From positions 1 to 44,765 of the IMG/VR virus record IMGVR_UViG_3300046413_001055: a stretch of DNA of 44,765 nucleotides; one strand, 5' to 3'. This document shows, piece by piece, positions 10,559-18,720 of the stretch (its first letter is position 1; every line of letters begins with the position of its first letter). The notes beneath the pieces are model-generated. The model did no database searches. It was not told the origin of the DNA and saw only the letters and a program-made list of their open reading frames with translations. A program made the position numbers and the translations under genes. This DNA comes from a virus.

Positions 10559-10764
10559 TGAGGAAATATATAAAGGTCGAAGGATCACAAACATTAGTTA
10601 GAGATATAAACTCGAACGCTATATTAAATACAGATACGGCTACTATTAATGCTGCACGTGAAGCTAAGAGATTAAGGCAATCTCGAAATAACGAAGTGGT
10701 TGAGTTACGAAACGAAGTAAGAGAAATGAAAGACTTAATTAACAAACTGATAGAGAAACTGTAA
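10558..10764 (+). CDS. Small coiled-coil protein
   Basis: A 68-residue protein whose start overlaps the previous stop (TAATG) and whose stop overlaps the next start in the same way, arguing for coupled translation with the neighbouring tail genes. The N-terminal part reads MRKYIKVEGSQTLVRDINSN. The C-terminal 35 residues are highly charged with heptad-like hydrophobic spacing (VVELRNEVREMKDLINKLIE), consistent with a coiled coil. Small proteins like this are frequent next to DUF4815-type genes in marine T4-like phages, to my knowledge without an assigned function. It could be a structural clip or an assembly factor. Confidence 0.65.
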   Translation: MRKYIKVEGSQTLVRDINSNAILNTDTATINAAREAKRLRQSRNNEVVELRNEVREMKDLINKLIEKL

Positions 10765-11327
10765 TGCCAAGATTTATACAAGTAAGCTTAACTAATCCTA
10801 TCGGAACTTGGGTGCAAAAGACAAATGCACTTCAAGGATATGTCGGTGATCTTGACGATCTTAATCCGAATATATTGACTCATATTCCAAATGCAGACTC
10901 TAGTGTAGTGTCTGTATTGAACTTCCTTGATTCTTCTGTCTCGCAAATGCAAGATAGTGTGAATATGCAATATATGAAACTAGACTCGGGAGACTTTGGT
11001 TTAATTCGAGTTGATAGCGCTATAATTAAACACCTACAAGTTGATAGCGGTTACTTTGGGTATTTACAAGCCAATAGTGCAGATATTACTCATCTAAATT
11101 TTGATAGTGGTACGGGACACCATCTTAAACTTAGAACACTTATAGTTACCGGAGATTCTACTGGCTTTGACTCTAACATGGCAGTTAGATTGCCGTATGG
11201 AGCAATCGATAGTGCCGAAATACACGATAGCTCTATTGCTTCCAGACATTTACAAAACTTAACAACTACTTTGATTTTAGATTCAGCTAGCGTAGTATTG
11301 AAAACATTATTCACACCAGGAAGATAG
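10764..11327 (+). CDS. Tail protein with decapeptide DS-repeat solenoid
   Basis: A 187-residue protein. Residues 73-122 form five exact 10-residue repeats of pattern x-(D/N)-S-(G/A)-x-(F/I)-x-x-(L/I)-x, for example VDSAIIKHLQ and VDSGYFGYLQ; the fifth copy is the most divergent. Asp or Asn and Ser recur at residues 74, 84, 94, 104 and 114. The whole protein has twelve Asp-Ser pairs, about 6% of positions. The N-terminus (MPRFIQVSLTNPIGTWVQKT) is conserved-looking. A short beta-solenoid, similar in principle to pentapeptide-repeat folds, is plausible. It starts in TAATG with the coiled-coil gene and is followed after 3 bp by the next tail gene. The function is unknown; a slender spike or fibre adaptor is a guess. 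Confidence 0.65.
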   Translation: MPRFIQVSLTNPIGTWVQKTNALQGYVGDLDDLNPNILTHIPNADSSVVSVLNFLDSSVSQMQDSVNMQYMKLDSGDFGLIRVDSAIIKHLQVDSGYFGYLQANSADITHLNFDSGTGHHLKLRTLIVTGDSTGFDSNMAVRLPYGAIDSAEIHDSSIASRHLQNLTTTLILDSASVVLKTLFTPGR

Positions 11328-11330
11328 ATT

Positions 11331-12656
11331 ATGGCCGTACGTAGCCCTTTATATTATACAGATTCTGGGAATCTGAAAGAATTTAACCTTGTAGAATTGA
11401 ATGACATCTATGCGGCAGCAAAAAAATCTTTTTTGCAAAGCCCTGCTGTTCAACTTACGGTTCAAGGAAGTGGCGGAAATTTAGGCAACTTATCTGAAAC
11501 CCATGTTATAGCTTCAGCCGTAACAAATAATAGTAGAAGATTTTCTAATAATAATGGTAGCTTAGGTAATATTTCTACAACTACAGTTAATTATTCTCGT
11601 ATAGAACAAACTGTTACAAATCCTACACCTGGTCAAGGCGCAAATCCGTTTGACTTGACATTTTTGAAGAATCAGTTAGGTTCGAATTGGCCAGTATATC
11701 ATAGATTTTCAAATCCAGGTGGTGGTCATAGAGCAGGTGGAGATAGCCAAGATAGTTCAGAGTTTATACCATTTACTGATCAAGATTTCTTAGACACATT
11801 TGCTAAACCAGTTTTACAACAAGTTGCTGGTCAAAACATGACTACATTTGAACCACTTTATATAATCCATGATGCATTGACAATTGGCAATCCTCGATAT
11901 TCAATAGTAAGTAATACACCAGTTTATACTGATAATACTGCCAATATTGCCGCTTTTAATGCAGGAAATTTGCCAGAAGCTCGAACTCAAAATGTTGTAG
12001 TTAATAATTACTATTTGTATAAATTAAACACTAATAGATTGGGTCAACAATTTGTATTTGATTCAAGTGGACAAGCTAGTCCTACTGGATATAGAGATTC
12101 TGCATACAATAGAACAGTTGCAGGAACTGGATTTAAATTGAATGTTGAAAAAATAGCTGGATCTCAATATGCGACTTCTGTTAATACAGCAGGTAGCGGA
12201 TATGTAGTATCAGATAATTTTATTGTAACAGGTGAAAAATTAGGCGGTAAAAGCCCACAAAATGATTGCGCAGTTTATGTTGATGCTATTGATTCTTTTG
12301 GTGGAGTCACTTCTTTACTCGCAAACCCAACGAAAATGGGTATAGGTAATCAGTATAGACAACCTCTAACTCATACTGCGAATGGTGATTTGCAAACAAT
12401 GACTAAAACTAATTTCGAAACATTAGTTAATTATGCTATGAAAGCTCTTGCTTTTAATACTCAAGGATTTCAAGTTAGATTCCAATATAACTCTGGTACA
12501 CAATGTGGTTCATCGATGCTAGATACTCGTTTGACGGGCGCATCACAAGTAAGACGAGATCAACAGTTGCAAGATAACTATAGATCTCAAAGAGTGCCGA
12601 CTGGAGGAACAGCAACACACGTGAAGACGCACTATTTAGGAGTGAAAATAACATGA
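11331..12656 (+). CDS. Virion structural protein of unknown function
   Basis: A 441-residue protein beginning MAVRSPLYYTDSGNLKEFNL. The N-terminal 25-40 residues look helical (EFNLVELNDIYAAAKKSFLQ), and the rest is rich in Asn, Gly, Ser and Thr, as in beta-structured tail proteins. Segments such as VYHRFSNPGGGHRAGGDSQD (about residue 121) and a Gly-rich VNTAGSGYVVSDNFIVTGEK have no motif I can assign. The order (DUF4815 protein, coiled-coil protein, DS-repeat protein, this protein, then a small protein) suggests it is a virion component. The stop overlaps the next start by 4 nt (ATGA). I do not recognise a specific family. Confidence 0.6.
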   Translation: MAVRSPLYYTDSGNLKEFNLVELNDIYAAAKKSFLQSPAVQLTVQGSGGNLGNLSETHVIASAVTNNSRRFSNNNGSLGNISTTTVNYSRIEQTVTNPTPGQGANPFDLTFLKNQLGSNWPVYHRFSNPGGGHRAGGDSQDSSEFIPFTDQDFLDTFAKPVLQQVAGQNMTTFEPLYIIHDALTIGNPRYSIVSNTPVYTDNTANIAAFNAGNLPEARTQNVVVNNYYLYKLNTNRLGQQFVFDSSGQASPTGYRDSAYNRTVAGTGFKLNVEKIAGSQYATSVNTAGSGYVVSDNFIVTGEKLGGKSPQNDCAVYVDAIDSFGGVTSLLANPTKMGIGNQYRQPLTHTANGDLQTMTKTNFETLVNYAMKALAFNTQGFQVRFQYNSGTQCGSSMLDTRLTGASQVRRDQQLQDNYRSQRVPTGGTATHVKTHYLGVKIT

Positions 12657-13144
12657 TCACAGAAAATAATTTATTACAAGCCATTTTTACTAATGATGAA
12701 GGAACAAACATTCAGGCCTTTATCGAAGAAGTAGATGGCAGTATTACGAATATCAATATTCTAGTTGATGCTGATCAAGCGTTATTTCAAGAACTAATGA
12801 CTGTTTGTTCTATTGCTCAGATTGAGACTTGGACTGATAACTATTACGAAAAAATTGGTGAAGAAATTGAAGAATATCAAAGACAGTTAATTGAACAAGG
12901 AAAGATTAGTTATGTAAGAGCCACTGGGCCAGAAGATAATGCAAAAATTATGGCAGACATTGGAGCATTTTTACTTACGTATGACCCAACTAATGCTGAT
13001 CACGTAGAGAAACTATTTAATCTAAAACTGGAAATGTTTGAAATTGATGCTGTAGATTCAGCAAGCGATGTAGATAAAACTTCTCTTAGAGAATCATCAA
13101 CTCCATTTGAGGCATTAACTATTTACAATTCAATAATTACATAG
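12653..13144 (+). CDS. Unrecognised acidic protein ending the baseplate block
   Basis: A 163-residue, strongly acidic protein starting in the ATGA overlap with the upstream structural gene. It is predicted soluble, with no signal peptide or membrane segment. The centre (EKIGEEIEEYQRQLIEQGKI, about residues 65-85) is probably helical. The 3' end overlaps the convergent minus-strand gene by 8 bp, with no terminator between the two. By place and acidity it could be a small chaperone or a minor tail protein. No family was recognised. Confidence 0.5.
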   Translation: MITENNLLQAIFTNDEGTNIQAFIEEVDGSITNINILVDADQALFQELMTVCSIAQIETWTDNYYEKIGEEIEEYQRQLIEQGKISYVRATGPEDNAKIMADIGAFLLTYDPTNADHVEKLFNLKLEMFEIDAVDSASDVDKTSLRESSTPFEALTIYNSIIT

Positions 13145-13748
13145 TATAGTGTAATAGTTTGACATCAGGATTTATTTGATCTAAATAAAAATAAGAACCA
13201 GGATATTTACGATTTGCTTGAGCCAGCCATTCTTTGGTTGGCTTTTCTACCATCCGACCTACCCAAGTATCAGGCACAAATTTTAAGTCAAGTTCTTTCT
13301 TAACCATCCATTCTACAAAGTTTTCTTCTCCATTAACTGGTCCTGGTTTTGATCCTAATTCTATCCAAAAGTTTTCATAATATTCTTTATTCGACATAAA
13401 TTTTTCATAAATGTATTTAGTATCAGATGGATAAAATTTATAAAATCCTCCGTTTAATTCACAATCGCTACTATCTTCCCACCACGATCTCATACTTAAA
13501 AATTGTCCTCTTTCAATAGGATAATTTAATATGTCTTCATACTCATTTATAAGATCAATATCAATATCTAAAACTACAATTGGTTCATCGATATCAAGAT
13601 TAAAAAAATTCAATTTATTCCATTGCAGTTTTAATCCATTTTTTTCTGAATGTATTACGTGTAATCGATCTATTTTTTCTATTAGATTAATTTCATAATC
13701 AAATCCATATTTGTCGCCTATACGGCATGTATATACATCTATTGCCAT
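13137..13748 (-). CDS. GT-A-type glycosyltransferase-like protein (cassette gene 13)
   Basis: A 203-residue protein, last of the minus-strand cassette. The N-terminus (VYTCRIGDKYGFDYEINLIE) is related to those of the genes at 13739 and 16685, so the three look like paralogues. LQWNKLNFFNLD precedes VVLDIDIDLI, where D61-x-D63-x-D65 supplies a DxD-type nucleotide-sugar/metal site. NGGFYKF near residue 100 parallels the acceptor-side Asn-Gly of small GT8-like enzymes. It likely transfers a sugar from a nucleotide donor in the cytoplasm; donor and acceptor are unknown. The start overlaps the upstream gene by 10 bp. Confidence 0.65.
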   Translation of the reverse strand: MAIDVYTCRIGDKYGFDYEINLIEKIDRLHVIHSEKNGLKLQWNKLNFFNLDIDEPIVVLDIDIDLINEYEDILNYPIERGQFLSMRSWWEDSSDCELNGGFYKFYPSDTKYIYEKFMSNKEYYENFWIELGSKPGPVNGEENFVEWMVKKELDLKFVPDTWVGRMVEKPTKEWLAQANRKYPGSYFYLDQINPDVKLLHYTM

Positions 13749-14509
13749 AATTGTTTTACTTCATCATATATTTTAATTGCATCATGCAATTCGAGATTTG
13801 TGGCATCTCCAGGATCGGTGTTAAATGCACACATAATTTTATCTCTTCTAATAATATGTTTATCTAAATCATTTGGCCATTCACATCCACGATTAAACGA
13901 ATAATACATTGAAGATGGAACAAAGTCAAATAAATCTAAATGTCTTTGACTAATGAAATTATCTGTGCCACCAGTATAAATGTGATATATTTTCTCTGCA
14001 TTTTTTAAACAGTCATTCCATATATTTTCAAGTTGATTATCTTTCCACATATAAAATCCACCATTTGTGTATGCGCCATTTCTACGTTTCCAATCTGGTC
14101 TAGCCTCGTGATTTCTATTATGCCACCATGATCTACCAACTATTGGTCTATTAAACATATTGATAAGTGGTGTCATATCATTGTGTATAATCATATCAAG
14201 ATCTAAAGCTATTCTCAATCCATCCAATCCCCAACCATTTGGTTTGAAATAGTTTAGTTTTGGCCTATCCCACAAACGAGGTTTATTATTTAACCAGTTA
14301 TCTGATGCAAACATCTCGTCTGGCGTTGATTCTGGTAGGTCTCGTAGGAATGGGAGTATAGATATACGCTCATCTATTCCCTGTGCGTCCTGGGTCTGAC
14401 AATGAAATATAAATTCAAATGGCATATGTTTTTTAACCATATTGAAAAGCCGGTTGACGTATATAGGTCCATATGTTTCACCCCAACGGCTACAAAGCAC
14501 ATGGATCAT
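13739..14509 (-). CDS. GT-A-type glycosyltransferase-like protein (cassette gene 12)
   Basis: A 256-residue protein starting VLCSRWGETYGPIYVNRLFN, similar to its paralogues at 13137 and 16685. RPKLNYFKP leads into ALDLDMIIHND, giving a D103-x-D105 metal/donor motif. TNGGFYMW (about residues 148-155) and GTDNFISQ (D183) fit the acceptor and catalytic loops of GT8-like folds. It is longer than the other two, with an added C-terminal helix region ending IKIYDEVKQLWQ. The start lies in an ATGA overlap with the methyltransferase gene. Substrates are unknown; context suggests decoration of a virion or host-surface target. Confidence 0.68.
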   Translation of the reverse strand: MIHVLCSRWGETYGPIYVNRLFNMVKKHMPFEFIFHCQTQDAQGIDERISILPFLRDLPESTPDEMFASDNWLNNKPRLWDRPKLNYFKPNGWGLDGLRIALDLDMIIHNDMTPLINMFNRPIVGRSWWHNRNHEARPDWKRRNGAYTNGGFYMWKDNQLENIWNDCLKNAEKIYHIYTGGTDNFISQRHLDLFDFVPSSMYYSFNRGCEWPNDLDKHIIRRDKIMCAFNTDPGDATNLELHDAIKIYDEVKQLWQ

Positions 14510-15120
14510 TGTTTACCTATTAACATGAATCTTTTATTGTCATGATAGTCGTCAAAAGGTATTTCACCTTCATAATCTATTTTTTGAAGGCCAGTTTGGT
14601 GTACAAAGTCTTCAAGGCTGTGTACACAGTTTATGTGCGAAGTTTCTTGTAAGAAATTATTACTCTGCAGGGCACACAAACCGTTCAACTTTATATCTTT
14701 CATATGCCACATATGTTCGCATGAAGTATTGATAATAATATCAGATTCTATTTCTTCGCAATCAAAACTAACATCAGATTTTTGGGTTGTGACATCATTG
14801 CCAAACATAAACCTCGCTATAGCAAGAGCTTCTTCGTCATAATCTATAAGTCTTATTGTTTTAATGTTTGAGTAGTAATTCAATAATAAAGGTACAATAA
14901 CTGTGCCATACCATGATCCAAGTATTGTAATATTGTTTGCTGTACCAGTAACCATATATAAATGTTCTACTAGCCAAGATTTTGCCATTACTTGGTTTTT
15001 GGAAAATGATTTCGCGAAGTCATTTACACGATGAGGATATTCTTCGTTAACATGCATAATCATTGTAGAATAACGCCAGAAAGGTATCGGACATTTAGAC
15101 ATTGTTCTTGTAATATTCAA
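14506..15120 (-). CDS. Class I SAM-dependent methyltransferase-like protein (cassette gene 11)
   Basis: A 204-residue protein. ITILGSWYGT (residues 64-73) fits motif I, the glycine-rich SAM loop, although the loop is shorter in Gly than the classical GxGxG. LIDYDEEALAIA (about 91-102) has the acidic residue D93 expected to bind the SAM ribose. DIIINTSCEHM (about 127-137) takes the motif IV position. No acceptor-recognition domain is visible, so the target is open: sugar, protein side chain or small molecule. It sits between the radical SAM gene and a glycosyltransferase with overlaps of 26 and 4 bp, suggesting one pathway. Confidence 0.65.
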   Translation of the reverse strand: MNITRTMSKCPIPFWRYSTMIMHVNEEYPHRVNDFAKSFSKNQVMAKSWLVEHLYMVTGTANNITILGSWYGTVIVPLLLNYYSNIKTIRLIDYDEEALAIARFMFGNDVTTQKSDVSFDCEEIESDIIINTSCEHMWHMKDIKLNGLCALQSNNFLQETSHINCVHSLEDFVHQTGLQKIDYEGEIPFDDYHDNKRFMLIGKQ

Positions 15121-15868
15121 AACTTTCCTTTCCTAATATTTGGCCGTTTACATTGCATTTTATACATGGATTAAGTGCACGTTTGTTTTTCATTAAATTA
15201 TTTCTATACACTTTGAATTTTTCTGATTCCCATATTTTATGTATTGGTGTTTCTTGTACATAACCAAATACTTTATATTGTGACCAATCGTTACTACATA
15301 AGCCAACAGCTCCATTCCAATTAATAAACATTTTGTAAAAAGGTAAATAGCATGCTCTATTAATACTAAGCTCTTCTGATTTCTGCCAAATGTCAGTACG
15401 ATTTACTTCGACTTCTTCTGGTAAACCATCATAGTAATGCTTGTATATTCTTTCTACATGACTATACTGAGATAAGAAGGCTTCATATCTTTCACTATCA
15501 TCTACATCATACATTGATATTTTAATACAGTTGACACCAGCATCAATTAATTGAAATGCAGTTTTTTGAGTTAAAAAATCTCCGTTAGTTATTAGTTTTA
15601 TCTGTTTTAATTGTACATTATTTGAAAGCAATTGTACATGCTTTTTTAAATTTTTTTGCAATAAAGGTTCACCGAAACCTGCAAAGGTTACAGTGCCTCT
15701 ATAATCTATATCTTGTAAAGATTTATTAATTGCAATGATTGTATCATCTACCATCATTGCCTTCGTATTTTTAAATCCATGACCACGTGGACAAAATCCG
15801 CATGTTCTATTACATATATCAACAGGATTTATTTCAATCGAAGAAAGGGTGTTCTTTGTCAAGAGCAT
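15095..15868 (-). CDS. Radical SAM/SPASM protein (cassette gene 10)
   Basis: A 257-residue protein. C19, C23 and C26 (CNRTCGFC) form the Cx3Cx2C site for the SAM-binding 4Fe-4S cluster. GFGEP (about 64-68) is the usual SAM-binding segment. The C-terminal part has C173 (ACYLPF), C191 (VGLCSNDW) and C235/C238 (CIKC), in keeping with a SPASM-type auxiliary cluster domain. SPASM proteins act on peptides, proteins or small molecules. The nearest gene-order partners are an aminotransferase and a methyltransferase. The start overlaps the aminotransferase gene by 35 bp. The substrate is unknown; peptide modification of a fibre is one possibility, a sugar or nucleotide substrate another. Confidence 0.85.
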   Translation of the reverse strand: MLLTKNTLSSIEINPVDICNRTCGFCPRGHGFKNTKAMMVDDTIIAINKSLQDIDYRGTVTFAGFGEPLLQKNLKKHVQLLSNNVQLKQIKLITNGDFLTQKTAFQLIDAGVNCIKISMYDVDDSERYEAFLSQYSHVERIYKHYYDGLPEEVEVNRTDIWQKSEELSINRACYLPFYKMFINWNGAVGLCSNDWSQYKVFGYVQETPIHKIWESEKFKVYRNNLMKNKRALNPCIKCNVNGQILGKESFEYYKNNV

Positions 15869-16709
15869 TCTTAGTTACCATATTGCGGTTGATCAATGCC
15901 ATACGACAATGACCATCAAGTTCTTTTACATGAAAATGACGAGCAAATTTTTCATAATTTTTAATCAACACATAATTGGCATGTGAAGGTATACAGTCAT
16001 AATTCTTTTCTATATATGCCTTAGTAGCATTCATTCTTTTTACGTGATTCGGTATTTCATCAAGAATCGATATTAGATTGCTTTCTATTCCTGGTAATGA
16101 CACTTGTGCAGGTCTTAAATTCTGTATTTCGTTAATCAAAACTTCGTGGCCAAACGCATACCCAAACCTTGATCCTGGTAATGCTAAAGACTTACTTAAA
16201 GTTTTTAATACTAAAACATTTGGAGAACCATATTTAGCCTTTGGCATTTGCTCACAAAAATCTGCATAAGCTTCATCGATAATTACCAATTTATGTTTAG
16301 AAATTAGTTCATCGTAATCTTCTATAATTGTTCCGTTTGTGCCATGAGGATTCGCAATATAACAAACGTCGTTTCCAGTGGGTATTTGGTATAGTCTTCT
16401 ACACATTTCAACTGGAGCCCATGTATTTGGACCAGATGCAAAGCTAAATCCTTTTTCTTTTATTATAAGCATTATTCTCATGATCAGTTCGCTTAAGCCT
16501 AAACCAATAGCAATCTGACGAGCATACAAATCATAATAATCTGATAATATTTTATATGACTTACTTGTGTCTGAATATCGATTTAAATCAAACTCATATG
16601 TAGGCAGCGCTGCATCAAAACAAACGTTATTTGATAAATCTATTTTGTGTCCTGTTGGATATTGCGGCTGAGTCCAATCAGGCCTTAATTCCAATGTTTT
16701 TGTATCCAT
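15834..16709 (-). CDS. HisC-like PLP-dependent aminotransferase (cassette gene 9)
   Basis: A 291-residue fold-type I aminotransferase that resembles histidinol-phosphate aminotransferases but is shorter than the usual 350 or so. Visible landmarks are N120 (YIANPHGTNG), D145 and Y148 (IIDEAYADF), the Schiff-base lysine K173 (TLSKSLALPG) and R181 (SRFGYAFG). SHANYVLIK and a C-terminal HCRMALI with the substrate-carboxylate or phosphate arginine follow. The deletions fall in the N-terminal arm and the middle, not in catalytic residues, so it may be active. It probably moves an amino group onto a small keto substrate. A histidine biosynthesis role is unlikely because no other his gene is present. 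Confidence 0.78.
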   Translation of the reverse strand: MDTKTLELRPDWTQPQYPTGHKIDLSNNVCFDAALPTYEFDLNRYSDTSKSYKILSDYYDLYARQIAIGLGLSELIMRIMLIIKEKGFSFASGPNTWAPVEMCRRLYQIPTGNDVCYIANPHGTNGTIIEDYDELISKHKLVIIDEAYADFCEQMPKAKYGSPNVLVLKTLSKSLALPGSRFGYAFGHEVLINEIQNLRPAQVSLPGIESNLISILDEIPNHVKRMNATKAYIEKNYDCIPSHANYVLIKNYEKFARHFHVKELDGHCRMALINRNMVTKNALDKEHPFFD

Positions 16710-17293
16710 GGATCTTCCCCTAATTCATCTTGCTTTTTGTCAAGTAGAATATGTACTGATTCTGGCCTTTGTATAAGTTCATAATCATTTGGAAAACGAT
16801 GCTCAATAAAAGAATCAATACCTGTAAATATATCCATAATTTTATTTTTGTTTTTAATAAAATACTCCCAAATATGGTGTCTTTTTGTTATTTGGTTCCA
16901 CATCAAAATAGACGAATTTATGGAACAATATCTTTGTTTATTACCAATTGTGTCCATATCTAATTGTTTTAAATCTATCCAATCAGTATGAATAAATTTA
17001 GGCATTTTACCTGGATTCCATAAGTTTGTTATGTCACCAGTAATTACAGTATCAAGGTCAAAGAAACAACCTTCTTCAATAAAAGTCTCATCGAATAAAA
17101 CCATTTTGGCCCACCATTTCTCTAATCCGAAATCAGGTATTTGTATTGTATGAATATGTGAGGGTAAGGTTTTATCGTCTGTAATGCATGAGAACTTGAA
17201 ATCTCCATGGTAGTTTTTAGCTATCATGTTTTCAAGCTTGATTACAAATGTAGAGTCGTATCGAGTTCCTACTTTAACGCAATAAAAGTTCAT
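16685..17293 (-). CDS. GT-A-type glycosyltransferase-like protein (cassette gene 8)
   Basis: A 202-residue protein beginning MNFYCVKVGTRYDSTFVIKL, a paralogue of the genes at 13137 and 13739. KWWAKMVLFDE (59-69) precedes FFDLDTVITGDI with D79-x-D81 as DxD motif. INSSILMW (about 125-132) and GIDSFIEH (D160) fit the later GT8-like landmarks. It overlaps both neighbours by 20-25 bp. Soluble, without membrane segment. Donor sugar and acceptor cannot be told from the sequence. Confidence 0.7.
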   Translation of the reverse strand: MNFYCVKVGTRYDSTFVIKLENMIAKNYHGDFKFSCITDDKTLPSHIHTIQIPDFGLEKWWAKMVLFDETFIEEGCFFDLDTVITGDITNLWNPGKMPKFIHTDWIDLKQLDMDTIGNKQRYCSINSSILMWNQITKRHHIWEYFIKNKNKIMDIFTGIDSFIEHRFPNDYELIQRPESVHILLDKKQDELGEDPWIQKHWN

Positions 17294-17897
17294 GCCTATC
17301 TAACCATAGTTTGGCATGAGGTGTGTTTTTGTATTTATCAAATAAAGGTACCCCATCTGTGTAGTGTATAGCCTTTGCATCATCACATTCGTAATAACCT
17401 TCAAGACAATTCCATTCTAAAGGTATTTCACCAATCTCTTCATCCTTCAACCACTTAAACTGATGCAGCCATAATGGATTACAGTCCGCAATAAATGGAG
17501 GTCGAAGCAATCTATTAGACGGGTGACCACAGTTCCATAACATTAAAGAAGACCAATTCTTTCTTTTATATGAAGTTTGTTGTTTGCCATCCATTTTTAA
17601 ATCAGATTTTGGTTCATACTCAGGATGTTTACACACTACAACTGCATATTTAGAATCTGCGTAATGTAATAATTTTCGAACATCATCTAAAAAATAAAAA
17701 TCACTATCACAAAATAAATGCCATCCATGATATTGCATCATTTCTGGTACTAAAAATCGTGACATCGTAAAGGCTGTTGATCCATCTCTAAAAGGTAAAA
17801 ACATATTTTGAGTAGGTAATGTATCAACTGATAAAGTCGATTTGCAAACTTTATACTGAGCTTTTAATTTTTCATCCCAACCAATTATGCATTTCAT
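17274..17897 (-). CDS. Glycosyltransferase-like protein with DSD motif (cassette gene 7)
   Basis: A 207-residue protein. The first third (TAFTMSRFLVPEMMQYHGWH) leads into LFCDSDFYFLDD, where D64-x-D66 is the probable metal/nucleotide-sugar site. SSLMLWNCGH near residue 120 and AIHYTDGVPLFDKY near 180 match later segments of small phage glycosyltransferase-like proteins. The N-terminus differs from the three paralogous GTs in this cassette, so it belongs to a separate subfamily. It overlaps its upstream neighbour by 26 bp. Activity is not proven; the fold assignment comes from motif order only. Confidence 0.65.
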   Translation of the reverse strand: MKCIIGWDEKLKAQYKVCKSTLSVDTLPTQNMFLPFRDGSTAFTMSRFLVPEMMQYHGWHLFCDSDFYFLDDVRKLLHYADSKYAVVVCKHPEYEPKSDLKMDGKQQTSYKRKNWSSLMLWNCGHPSNRLLRPPFIADCNPLWLHQFKWLKDEEIGEIPLEWNCLEGYYECDDAKAIHYTDGVPLFDKYKNTPHAKLWLDRHELLLR

Positions 17898-18720
17898 CTT
17901 TTACAATCCTATCCAAATTATCATTTTGATCAACATTAAAAAATGGCACTGTCATATAACTTTGTGTGATATATTTATCGTAGTGGTCTACGTTCCATGT
18001 CATACCTAAATTTCCATTACCAAATAACACAGGTCTTTCTTGGCCATCAAGATATATCTTATGAGCTGGTGCAGATAACATAAATGTCGGAGTGTTTGTA
18101 AAAAGGGCAAGTGCTAAAAGTGTAGATCTTTCGCTAATAACATATTTACAATGAATCATATCGTTTACTAGATCTGACCACTTAGTTTTATAATCAAACA
18201 TTTTAACTTCAAGACCATTATCTTTTGCATGTTTAAATGCTTTTTCTAAAGATATTCCTCGAGTTTTTACGTGGTAACTATCAAAGCCTAATGGAAATGG
18301 CTCTTTAATCATTACATAATCACCATCTCCAATCCATTGTTTTTCGAATGGCCATAAAGATGTAAATATTTCGGTATCTTTGAATGGTATGTGTGATACA
18401 GTAGAGATTGTAAATCCTACTTCAAATTCTGGCTTTTTAAATGATTGCGTAAGAAATTTTAATCTGTCAAGATTTGTTTCAAAATCTTCTTCTTTAAATT
18501 TACCACACGCATCTTCAGATACTAAGATGAGTATATTCCATCCCATAATAAAAGTTTCATTATCTGTAAATGAATATTTTAAAGATTCATAAATTCTTTG
18601 AGCTTTTGCAAGAGACATTGCAATCTGAGAGCCTGATACTCCCAAATCCCACATATCTTTTATAAGTAGTGTATCGTCGTGATGATATGCTAGTGTTCTA
18701 TTCGAGTAAATTACATTCAT
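17872..18720 (-). CDS. Unrecognised cassette protein, possibly GT-B-like (cassette gene 6)
   Basis: A 282-residue soluble protein that I cannot place with confidence. The C-terminal half contains CKYVISERSTLLALALFTNT followed by PTFMLSAPAHKIY. This pattern, a strand, a conserved polar turn and then a helix over a shielded site, recalls the donor-binding half of GT-B glycosyltransferases or polysaccharide pyruvyltransferases. The N-terminal half has no clear nucleotide-binding motif. It lies between the glycosyltransferases and the P-loop gene, with overlaps of 23-26 bp. A sugar-transfer or sugar-modifying role is inferred from context alone. Confidence 0.45.
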   Translation of the reverse strand: MNVIYSNRTLAYHHDDTLLIKDMWDLGVSGSQIAMSLAKAQRIYESLKYSFTDNETFIMGWNILILVSEDACGKFKEEDFETNLDRLKFLTQSFKKPEFEVGFTISTVSHIPFKDTEIFTSLWPFEKQWIGDGDYVMIKEPFPLGFDSYHVKTRGISLEKAFKHAKDNGLEVKMFDYKTKWSDLVNDMIHCKYVISERSTLLALALFTNTPTFMLSAPAHKIYLDGQERPVLFGNGNLGMTWNVDHYDKYITQSYMTVPFFNVDQNDNLDRIVKDEMHNWLG

